From NCBI GenBank assembly GCA_947846985.1, contig CANTUZ010000008.1:42488817-42552816 (forward strand): 64,000 nucleotides of DNA, in the 5' to 3' direction. The translations under genes and the position numbers were made by a program. The DNA comes from Fratercula arctica. Taxonomy: Eukaryota > Chordata > Aves > Charadriiformes > Alcidae. The notes beneath the pieces were generated by a model that searched no databases, was not told the DNA's origin, and saw nothing but the letters and a program-made list of their open reading frames with translations. Positions 53,618 to 64,000 of this stretch are shown here, one piece after another (within the stretch, counting starts at the first letter, position 1; every line of letters begins with the position of its first letter).

Positions 53618-55853
53618 TCTTTGGATTTTCCTTTTCTTTTTCTTGTGGCACATGAGTTTGGGGATAAAGGCTGTCTCATCCTCAGGGTTCTTACAGTGGC
53701 TGAAGGCTTGGATTGCCATGTAATCAGAAATAACCATAAGGTTGAGTTGTTGGATTTTTCCCAATTTTGAATATGAAGTCACAAGATGAAAGGCATTTTA
53801 GCAAGGGATGTGTTTGTGCAGGCACTTATGTGCACACGCCCACTGGCATAGTGAGTGAAGCTGCTGAAAAATAAGCCATTGCCAATACTGCCTCTTAACG
53901 TGTCTTACACCCAAGTGCACACAGCAGCATTATTGACTGGTGATGTGGAAATGTTCTTTCAAACTAGGCATTCATAATTAAACTGAGATCAAATACCCAG
54001 CCTTTACTCTAGTGCTAATGATGTGGAATATCTTCCTTTTCTTGTATTATTTTTTCATGTTTGTGTGTGCGTATGTGTGTATTTTTGCAGCAAGCTGGAA
54101 ATGATATTTTTAGTCAAGAGGACTAATTAATAATTCATTCATGAATAATGATGAAAGTAGCTGATTAAAATGTATGTCTAGCTTCAAAAGGAATAATCTT
54201 TAGAAGTTATAAGTGTTTATAAAGTCCATCTTGCCCCCCGTCTTCTCTTCTCAGCCTCTGTGCAACATCTGTTGTTATTCCCATTCACAGGTATCAGGTA
54301 GTAGTTATATGAGGGAATATGATCCAGCGTAATAAAGCCTAGTTTTCTGAGGAGGTGGGCAGCTCCCGTTAACTTGGCATGGTTGGTGCTCAGCTGCCCC
54401 GGGCTTGGGAGAAAGCTGGACTCCATCTCCTGATGGCAATAGAATGTGGAGCTTCAAAGATGGAGTGCTGCAGCTCAAGTGATGGTGTGGTGTGTGTAGC
54501 ACAGGAATCAGAAATGCACATGGGCATTAAATGAGTTTGCAGTCAGGGCTCCCGCAACAAAAGGGCTTACCTGAAGATTTCCTAATGACCTCCATTTACG
54601 AGAGTCGTCCTGCCAATGTCTTCAGCTGTTCCTGACAGCACAGGAGATGGCCTAGGGCAGGGAGCATTGCAGTGTAATGGTAGTGACATGTCAGCAGTGT
54701 GATTCCTCAGAGGGAGTAGCTCCTCCCTTCAGTGCCTTGTGACCATCAAAGGATCATATTGAATATCCTCAACCAGCAAGTGGGCCTGCCAATGACCCAC
54801 CGCAGTGCTAAGAGGTGGAGATGTGAGGGAAGTCAGCTACAAACCTTCCTTTAGCCTTGTATTTGTTGGTTTATTGGGACTGTGTTGTATTTTGTCCTAC
54901 GTAAAAGTTCCTCAGTGTCTGTTTTTCTCTCCTTTAATCTTTCTTTGGAAGGAAAAAAAAAACCCTGAGAACACAACACAAGGAGAAAAACTATAAGGAG
55001 AAGAGGGATAAAAGTCTTTCGTGAATGTAGTGTGTGTAAAAGCACCTGCAGGGGCAAATTTGTCATGGTACATTTTTGCAAAAATCATCAGCTTGTCATG
55101 GCAAAATGGGAAAAGTAATAAAACAGCAATAAAAATGAGTTAAATTCTGAGCCCAGAGGATCAGCTCATCTGAAATAATTGACACCTTTTTTAGGGGTCA
55201 GCTCTTACTTTCTCCAATCCTGTGGACCATCGCCCTTTTCCTTCTAGCTTAGCCCTTTTCCAGGCTTCAACATTTCTGCAGTATTTTGTATTTGACGTGT
55301 TGAAGAACACACATTATTACCCTTTCCCCTCTGGATGATCATTTTTTTCATCCTGGTGATGTAGTGGTGGCAGTACATAAAATTATAGCTAATTCTACTG
55401 GCCTAGTCCTTTCTGCTACTCTCAGCTTATACCCTTAGCTCAAAAGTACTTGAAAAAGTTCCAATAAGTTTTTAAGGAAACGAGTATTTACTTGTTAGAT
55501 TGCTGAGGCCTCTCCTGTTGTATCATGACGTCCTGAACTGTGAGTCCTTATTTTTTGTTAGTGCAGATATGCTTATTACTCCTTGTGAAACAAAGTCGCA
55601 TTACATGCACAGTTGGCAATGTTCAACTCCTAATAACTCATCTGTGTTTGCATTCTGAACCAAATGACCTGAAAAATTGTAGGTTAAAATGGAAGGGAGA
55701 AGGAGAGGGGGGTAGACACATTAGAAAGAAGAGAGGTTCAGGAATGCATTTGGAACTGAGAAATCTTAATTTTCCAGCCCATCTAAAACTGTAAAGCCAT
55801 TGAAAGCGTAGGACTAGATGTTCATCTGGTGTGAATAGACATGGTTCACTGAT

Positions 55854-55902
55854 TATAAGGGAGCTATGCAAATTTATGTATATATATATAAGGGAGCTAT
55901 GC
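55854..55902. repeat. 16-bp direct repeat pair, 33-bp period
   Basis: tataagggagctatgc occurs at 55854-55869 and again at 55887-55902, separated by a TA-rich spacer. It looks like a small local duplication. Confidence 0.92.
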
Positions 55903-57595
55903 TGAGGATGCAGCCCACAATTTAACAAAAGGCATTTAGAAACCAAAGGGAAAGCAAGAGAGGTGTTTATCTCTCAGTAGCTGTGCCAGGTTCACCTCAG
56001 GTCAGCAATGAGCAGAGGGTCAGCGCTCTCTGCATCTTTACCCCCCCATTCAACTGAAATCCCCATTAGCATTTGGTCCTGCAAGAAGCTGGCTGCCGAG
56101 GATAGGCTGTTTGCAGGCTGACAGGTAGCCGACTGCTGCCGCACACGACACCGTTTTTGGTAATCTTGGTTGGAAGAACCAGATGAGTTACCCCTTGGGG
56201 TGCTGCCTATGGGGCAGAGGCAACGTGGAGGCACGCCTCTGCTGTATGCTTCTTCCTGCTCCTTGACTGGTGTCTCACGTGCTCCATCCTGGCTGGGACT
56301 CATTCCTTCCTGCTGCTCACTAAAAAACAGGGAAGAAGTGGCATTGAATAGTACTGCAGGCATTTTGCTGGAGTAGCACTACCTTAGCTAGTGCCATTAC
56401 ACATCAGACTTGCTCTTGTTTATTAATTGGCAGGGTTTTTTTTTTAAATACAAAAATTTCTGTTGGTGAAAGAGCAGAAAGCAGGTAGTGTGATATAATG
56501 TCAGAGTTGGTAACAAACTCAGGAGCCTGCAGACATTCACACACACAAAATCTATCAGCCCCTTTAAAAACAAATGTTTTTCTGGTTTTTTTTGCTAATT
56601 TATGCCTCAGGGGTGAAGCTCCAGCCTCTACTCTTGCAAGTGTCAGTTCCACATCCCTTGAAATTCAGTCGCAGAACTCCCCTTTGCTGCTGAAGGATTA
56701 AATGTTGCCTCTGCATTTCTGTATTTAAACCCTCTGGTGCAGTGACATCTTCCCTGTGTGTTGCGCTCAGTGTGTGACGTGACAGGCTGGATGGTATTTG
56801 AAAATGGATTGTGGTTTTAATGTACTGGGGCCCTGAAGTGTGTTCAAAAAGCTTTTGGAAGATCTCAGGAGCAGTACAAGTTTGTATGCTGGGCTCTGAG
56901 GTTTTCTTAGTCGATGTAAAGCAGTTTTCTTTGAACAAGTGGCCTTTTCCTTCTGGTGGCTGTCCTGATAACGCAGAGGCAAGGTGAACTCTTTGTCTTC
57001 AGGCTGAGGAGGCTGCAGAGACCTGAGCTCGCCAGTGACCACAAAGCTGATGTAGAACATGGTGGTGTGGTGGTGGTATACACATGCACGCGTATATTTT
57101 AAAATGCGAAGACGACATTACCGTGGAAGATGCCCTTTAGTACTGAGGGTGGGAATAAATTTGGCTATTTTGATTCAGGACCCTAAAATTCTGAAGCATT
57201 CCCTTAACTGATGAAAGCAACACTTTACTAAAAGCAGCAGACAAATGTTTGACATCCATTTTAGCCGTTGTTTTTGTGTTCCTAGCTTGATCATTTCTAT
57301 TCTCTTTCAATTATCAGTCCTGGCTCCAGTCCTCGGCAACCTCCTGCCCATCTCCTCAAGCTGGCTAATCTTAGCCCTCTGCCAATTTTTCTGTAAAGAC
57401 GGTACTTCATCAGTTTCCAGCTCAGCTCTGTTTGGGCTTTAGCACCTCCTGCCCTGTCAGTTAGGCACATGGGCTTTCATTTTCATCTCTTTTCTTGGTC
57501 TCACTAATGAAACAGTCTTGGTTGCTGTGACAGCCCAGTGGTCAGAGGTGGGTTTGATATGTCAGTCCAGCAGCTTTCTTAGTTAAAACCATAAC

Positions 57596-57611
57596 CTGCA
57601 ATATATTGCAG
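57596..57611. repeat. 16-bp perfect palindrome
   Basis: ctgcaatatattgcag is identical to its reverse complement. It lies in otherwise ordinary intron with no second copy noticed. Confidence 0.9.
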
Positions 57612-60600
57612 TTTCTCTTACCGTGAGAAATACAGCATTTGGGGGCGTACCAAAAAGAGGCATGCCCTTTGCTTTACAGTGTTTAAAGCAAAACTGAAGC
57701 ACGCTTTGTATCGAATTAACTTTTGTGTTTCTCTTTCAATCACACTGCCAGGTTTTTCTTTTGTTACCTTGAATCTGTTTTCACTCCCTTCTCAATGTCT
57801 CCACCCTTTTTATTTTCACAGCTTTGCTTCTGTTCAAGTTTCTATTCAAGCTCAAACTTCCCTTCTATTCAGTGGTGATCCTTAGGTGCCCATAATCTGG
57901 AAAATGCTGTATTGCTTGGCGTTCTTTTAATTATTAATGTTTCAGTTGTTAATATTCAATAGTAACTCATTATGCAAAGTTTACATCATCCTGAAGAGCC
58001 AGAGCTTTAGCAGGGTCCAAAGCACCAGAGGTTTCTTCTGAGAAAATAAAAATTTATGATATTTACTGTCAATAAACTTGTAAAATAAAATTGTATCAGC
58101 AAGGGGGCAGAAAAGCAGAAAATTGCAGACTTAAGATGTGTGAAGAGCTTACAGAATAGAAGGGTTAGTTAATTATTTACCTTAGATGGGTAGGACAGTG
58201 TAAAATCCACAGATAACAGTAATTGGGGTGACTCATTCTGCATTTGCTTTGTTAACACTTGAAAAGAACAATCTTTTTTTTTAATCGAAAAATTGGACAT
58301 GAACAAACTGGTTCCATTAGTTTCCTGTAAAAGATAGAAAACAAAAAGCGATGAGCTGGGCTGTTTCTTCCAAGGAGGATGCCTGTTTAATTCTTCCACT
58401 CAAGATTTAATGGATGGGATTCTGGTCTTGCTCAGACTGCCTGTAAATCAGAACATTCCCCGGCCATCTCAGTAGATGTAAAACAGGAGGTGAGACCTCA
58501 CCTGGTGGCTGTAAAACAATCAGCAACCTGCCAAATGATCAGGAGGTAATTTGGGTAATTGAGGAAAAAAGTGTGATATTCATCAAATCACGGAGACACT
58601 GGGAAAAGACATGATGCTTTTGTCCACTGCAATAAATCCAGCAGCCCTAGATTCTTATTATCTGCAAGGGCTGCTTTTGACAAGATTGTGATGTACAGCA
58701 ACAATCGGTCTGTGGCTCCACATTTGCTGCAATGGGAATCCAAATTGTTTTTTGACAAATCCTTAGGAAGACTGCCAGAAGCCTTCTGGCACACGCTAGC
58801 AACCAGTTTATGGTTCCGCACAAGTACACAAACTCCTGACAGAGGTTAAATGTACTGCATTAGCAATTGTATTCTATTTTATCATATGACAGGAAGAGAG
58901 ATGTTGTAATGAATTAATAATTCGCTTGAGAGTAGTTTGAAAATATTGCAAACTTGACAGATGGCAAAAAGATGGCTTAGCAATGTTGCATTATTCCTAT
59001 TGTGTTTTAATTTTTAACACCTTTTCTCATTACGTATTAAAAAGAAAAAAGCAGTAGACCAATACTTGGCATGGCTTTTTGTTGCAGATTTGTCACATAC
59101 ACAGTTTCTCAGTTGGGGAATCCTTACCTTCATTTGCATACTAGAAATCACAATATTATCTTTCCGGAACAAACAGTGAATGCAAGTAGGACATCTCAAC
59201 TCCACTGATTTCAGTGTGCCAGAAGAACCCAACTACTGCTGGGTTTCTTCATACTCTACATAGCAGCTGAAATGAAAACGTAGAAGGTGATGCATGAAGC
59301 CTCGTAGTCCATGTTCAAAAAAGGCTTTCCCTACATCTTTTGATGTGGGAGGCTTTGAAGGTGTGCTGGTGGAACAGGGAGTCACATAACCCTGTGTTTT
59401 TATGCAGGATCCCACCACAAAAGACCGCCACATATGCAAGTCTCATTGCAGACAGCCCTAAGGTACAGAAAGAAGGAAGAGCAATCAAATTGTCCCCAGT
59501 ACAAATGGGGACAGAAGTGCGGCTGGGACACTGCTCTGAGCAGCCTGTGGGCTGGCCAGGAGTCCTGGTGCAAGTAAGAGCCATTTCAAGGCAACTTAGT
59601 CCCTTCGATGACAGTCAGCTGCCACTAACTTGCTCTTGGTCCCTTCTGCCCAATTCAGGCAGCTTAGTGCCCAAACGGAGAGGGGAAGAGAGGGCCAGAC
59701 GGTGTTAAACTGTATGTCCCCGTGCTGTTTCAGTCAAGGCTTTCTCACTTTCTGGGACTCCTCACCTACCTCTACAGTGCAGCTTTTAACATCATAGGCA
59801 GAAAAGGGTCCTGAGAGAGGATGGTCCAGCCCCCATGACCACCAGTGAACTGCCTCTGAACTCTCCTCATTCACAGGTGTGGAGCTGGACAAGACTCCTG
59901 GCAGTTTCCCATTCCTGAAGCTAACAGTTTTTACAAGCTGTGCCACCGTGCCCATCATGTTACATTTCGAGATCTGTTGTTCATCTTTTCCTTGTTCTTT
60001 GCACTTAGTCTTGGTTTTGCCAAAGGAAACATTTTCTTTTCTCTCATCTGTGACAGTTTTTTGCTCTCTCTGCCTCCCTTTTTTATTTCTTTCCTCTTTC
60101 CATCGTATAAGGCAATGCTGGTAGTCCTTTCCAAATAAAAAATAAACCCAAAAAAGGAAAAGAAAGCATGTTTGGGTACTTCGTGTTATGCAAACATATT
60201 CTTCAGGACAAGCATATTTTATCCATTAAGGAAGAGAGTAACTTTTTTTTACCCTGTGACTTGCAAGCTGCTGTGGGATGATGGAACAAGCAGTTTTCAG
60301 ATATGGTAAAATCATCCATGTGGAAAACCAGACTGTTAAATGTTCCAGACAAGATAGCTTTTCAAACCCCTGACCTGAAGACTGGTAAATAATCAGTAAT
60401 TCTGTGACCACCCGTTGTTTGGCTAGAAGAAAAAAAAGTACATCAACCTGTTGCCTTAAAGAGATGTGAACTTGGTGTTGTCTTGACAGTCAGAAAACCC
60501 CTGTGAGCTGTGGTGGGGGAAAAAGGAAGGGGTCTGCTCTAGGATGTATTTCCTGGACTCTGGGGAAAACGGGAGATGTCTTAGCATTTGTGTTTCTTCC

Positions 60601-62890
60601 GTCCTTTTTGTTGCTGTGCATATGCCGTATCTTCTGAGAGGCTGTGTTGATGAGTATGTCTGTGTGTGATGGGAGGTGATACTCTGGAGGTGTTTTGGGT
60701 AATGGTGGGGGGGTGTTACATGCTTTTTTGAGGAGAATGGCTCCATCTGATTTTCTGCCTGGTCTTTCAGTGAAGGAGTGCTAGAGAATTAATCAGACTT
60801 GACTCCTTAGGAGGGGATCTGCTTACACTGCTAACTGCAGGGTGGCTGAAGTTATGTCTGCAGTCTTTTGTGGGTCAGTATGAGTTTGCTTTGCTCATGC
60901 CTGCAGCTGAGTCTGAGCTGTCTGTCTTCCGTAACACCGTGCTGAGTTGTGCATCAGAATATATTAGCCCTGGTCTAGCACTGTATTGAAGCAGCTATGT
61001 AGCTTTTAGGGGACTCAGAGCATAGATAAAGCTTGCTTATCTGTATCAGAGGAGGACCTGCTCAAAAAGGTACCTAAACTAGCTCGAAATGAACTAGCTT
61101 AGCTACCAAGCACAGCCGAGCTCTTGCAACGTAGTGAATCACCCCATTTGAAATGCCTGCGTGCGCAACAGCTTGCCAGCTCGCGGTATCCCTGATCTGG
61201 TTCCTTCACTGCAGCCCTGGGGAGAAGCGGGATGTTTCTGTGTTTACGTTTCAGGACCATGTAATATTTTCTGATGCTCTGCAAAAGAGAAAAAGCATTT
61301 GGTCTGTACTACACTTCTCTGCGGAGATACATGAGACAGGCATTTGGAGGGAATTTCACTTATTGTTTCTTGGGTGCCTTTGAGAGGCTCAGTGGGCTGC
61401 AGGATAAGGCCTTGTGGCGTGCAGCCAAAGACCGTGGCTCTGGCCATGGTGTTGCCTCTGTCACTCTGTCCCACTGTGCGATGCCTTTTTGCACCTCCAT
61501 GCCTTCATTTCACCTGCCTCATCCATCCTCTGTGCAAGCTGCTCAGGGCAGAGACTGGGCTGTGTAACTCCATGTGCAGGAATCAGGTCTTTATGGAGTG
61601 CAGAGGAGCTGATTTTATGCTATTATTGATAATAAACAACATCACAGCATAGCAACAAATTGATTTTTTTTTAATAATTTCATCTTCTTCCCCTACTATT
61701 GGATGGGATTATTCTGTCTGTTAACCTTTAAGGCTATGGCACTAATTTGCTTTATTGCTTAAAAGCCAATGTGAATTTCCCTGAGGCTGTTGCAGAAATC
61801 ACTTGCTTTGTTATCAAAGGATCAACAATTCAATGAAGACATCTGTTTTTTTTTACCCAAAGCTATTCTAAGACAAGAATATCGAGGTGTGTATTGAAGT
61901 AGTTCAGAAAGTGCTGCTGGTCTTATAACAAGTTGTTCACAGCGCTGTGCAACAGTTGTACTGTCCCAAAATGCTCACTCATCCCTAGAATGGTGTGCAT
62001 TGTTCCAGGCACCTCATACAAATCTTTGCACAGACTGATGATTTGTATTTAATTCTATTTTGTGCTATAAACGTAGCAGCCCCAGGAAGGTTGTGCCGAG
62101 GGAGGTTTCCAATGGAAGTACTTGGGCAATTGTTCAGTTTGGTGATGGCACGTGTGAGTAGACAAACTAATGCTCTCTGCAACTCCTCTTCATCGGTTTT
62201 CACAAGAGATGACAAAGACTAAAACTACAAGTGTGAAACAAAGAATAATAAATACTTTGGAGACAGCTGGCTCATTTGTGGAACTCACTCACTGCAGTAG
62301 CTGCTGCAGCCAGAAGAGCATCAGGCCTGAGTAATGGGGCAGCTGTTGGTGCAGGTAGCACCAGCTTTCACCATTACAGTGCTATTCAGAGCATGAAAAT
62401 GCCACAGCTCCCCACTGGTAGGAATCCATTTTCCTTAAAAATAGACACTTCTTTCAAACACTGTGTAACAACAGAAGAAGAAACGATATAGAAGAAAACC
62501 AAGTCTTAGCTGGGTTGACTACTTCTATGCTCATATACTTCTCGTGCTTTGTGACTAAATTTTTGCATTTACTTGTGTTTGACCTTCTAAGAGTGCACCT
62601 TTGACTCTGAAGCTAGGTTGTTTTCCAGAGATAGCTGCAGGAGCAATGTTTTGGGTACAAGCTATTCTTCCTGCCTTTAGATTTATGTTAGACGTGGAGG
62701 TTTTCTGCCATGAAATACTATCCTGGGTTCACTGAAGGCATGTTGTAATTAGTTCGCTTGTTTGACATGATACTTTTAAACTACCTTCTGTGATAGCTCC
62801 ACTCTGCAATTGTCACCTGCTCAGGTCTGCGTTGGTTATGTTGCTCTCCTTTTTGTTCTCACTCATTTTTATGATTTAATTGGAATTCAG

Positions 62891-62940
62891 CAATGACCCT
62901 GACGGAAATGAAGAGAAAGACTCAGGCAGGAGAAAGCCAG
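62891..62940 (+). other. Candidate cryptic exon in intron 3 (weak)
   Basis: A 50-nt segment is preceded by a T-rich stretch and ttcag and followed by gtatgt (cag|gtatgt), a good donor. A second strong donor, aaa|gtaagt, lies at 62968. Across the segment one frame opens with an ATG at 62893 and runs 41 hydrophilic codons to a stop at 63016, starting MTLTEMKRKTQAGE. It matches no protein I know. Neither exon length (50 or 77 nt) is a multiple of three, so inclusion would shift the ERBB4 frame. Chance is quite possible. Confidence 0.15.
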
Positions 62941-64000
62941 GTATGTGAAAATGAAGCACAGGATAAAGTAAGTTTTTGTAAATTGGATGCCATGGAAGAT
63001 GAAATCCAAGCAAGTTAGTTTTCCAGGGGGCATCTGATTTCATTCTTCATCTGCTTTCTATACATATCAAGTGTGACTGTCATTAACACTGGGGCTATTT
63101 TGCATGGCCCATTTTGTCTATCTTAATACCTCTGGGTGGTGTAGACTTGTCTGCTGGGGAAACGAGAACGTTGGAGATCAGCTTTCAAGAGCATGGCAGA
63201 ATCGCTCTCCCAGCTTGAACCCGATGGCAAGAACAGCTTGTTGGGTCAGGACCGCTACTATCCTGCATCTTGTGCAGTGATTTTTGCTGGCATGGAATTA
63301 GGCTAGCATGGATGCTGCTTTTTGGGTTTAAGAACATTTTCCAGTTTCCAGGGGATGACTACGGGAGCAGAGGGCAGTGACTAACAGAGCTGTGGTGTAT
63401 GCGCAAGCTGACCTCCTGCACATTTAGATCGCACTGAAATAAGTGTGAAGTGGGCCTGAAGTGCTGCCCGATTGCTGGCTCTGTGGTCATTGTGGAAACA
63501 CCTACTTAAGGGGTCAGGAAAGTGGAGCGGCTGACCTCGTGATGGACCTTGATTGCCTCCTTATTGATCTTACTGTAAATCAGCAGAGACGAAAATGGCC
63601 CAGGCAAGGGTAAAGGGAAGCAAAGGGAACTTGCTGCATCTTGGTGGGGTTATGCAGGTGAACAGCTAAAGCTGCAGTGTAAGAAACATGCATATTAAAA
63701 GCATTAGTATTATCTGTCTCTGTGAGGCAAGCAGTATAGCAAATTAGGTCCTGGTGCATCACCTTTCACTGAACTCAGTTGAACGTTTCCCTTTGAGTTG
63801 GCTCTGACATCTAATGCGTTCTTTTGGCCTGTCATTCCGGTTTATGAGACCCCTGCTACAGGGGTTTCCATGATGTGAATCCTTGCGTTTGAAGCGTTCG
63901 CTGTTCCAGCAAATCCTTATCTCCCCCAACAACGTAATGAAGATTTGCAATTGGTTCTGCTCTATAAGCGATCCACCAACCTAATCGAAGAGCCCTAATG

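Larger units (their letters stand above)
53618..64000 (+). other. ERBB4: ERBB4 intron 3, distal part in window
   Basis: About 10.4 kb without a recognised gene. It contains a 16-bp direct repeat pair at 55854-55902, a 16-bp perfect palindrome at 57596-57611, an ancient-repeat-like segment around 61076-61110 and a weak exon-like segment at 62891-62940. I did not find ERBB4 exon 4, so intron 3 exceeds 46.7 kb here. Confidence 0.75.

Noticed and set aside
53017..53679. 220-codon minus-strand open frame, the longest in the window
   Set aside because: It runs through the GATA microsatellite, which contributes a stop-free low-complexity stretch (repeated SIDRSIYLSI-like residues). No domain is recognisable and one such frame is plausible by chance in 64 kb.
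55808..55835. aggactagatgttcatctgg, reminiscent of the CR1 ggactagatgatct motif
   Set aside because: The similarity stops after about 12 nt and no other CR1 feature is seen nearby.

Overview
This window is vertebrate genomic DNA, most probably from a bird. It holds a single recognisable coding segment: one exon at 17105-17291 on the + strand. It encodes part of the first extracellular (receptor L) domain of the receptor tyrosine kinase ERBB4 (HER4). The 187-nt length, the reading phases, the splice sites and the peptide all fit ERBB4 exon 3. The rest appears to be non-coding: the 3' part of intron 2 (1-17104) and the 5' part of a very long intron 3 (17292-64000). I looked for exon 2 upstream and exon 4 downstream and found neither.

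A bird is suggested by low interspersed-repeat density for two large introns and by a complete solo LTR at 47339-48050. That LTR has the layout and ends (TGTCNTGGTT...AACCACGACA) that I associate with avian ERV-L-type retroviruses. It is flanked by a perfect 5-bp target duplication (cacct). I recognise the family from memory, not from a database search, so the bird call is likely rather than certain.

Layout: 1-12240, AT-rich intron 2 with a few homopolymer runs and a 15-nt LTR-end-like motif at 727. 12241-12960, a CpG-dense tract (36 CpG in 720 bp) with a 79% G+C core, a NotI site and YY1-like motifs; this is the best candidate for a regulatory element. 12961-17069, ordinary intron with a (TG)10 repeat and a long pyrimidine tract. 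17070-17297, ERBB4 exon 3 with its splice signals. 17292-47333, intron 3 with a MIR-like relic near 18.7 kb, near-perfect palindromes near 23.5 kb, tandem cryptic acceptors at 24.6 kb, a 61-nt pyrimidine tract at 26.7 kb and a stem-loop at 46.8 kb. 47334-48055, the solo LTR and its target duplications. 48056-64000, intron 3 continues with a (GATA)n microsatellite, a second MIR-like relic, a 16-bp palindrome and a small exon-like segment at 62.9 kb.

I see no operons, CRISPR arrays, RNA genes or autonomous mobile-element genes. The many open frames of 60-220 codons have no recognisable homology and are what chance gives in 64 kb. I found no evidence for a new biological system. The most useful leads are the CpG-dense tract, the sense-oriented LTR carrying a consensus CRE, and several dispersed segments that look like one ancient repeat family.
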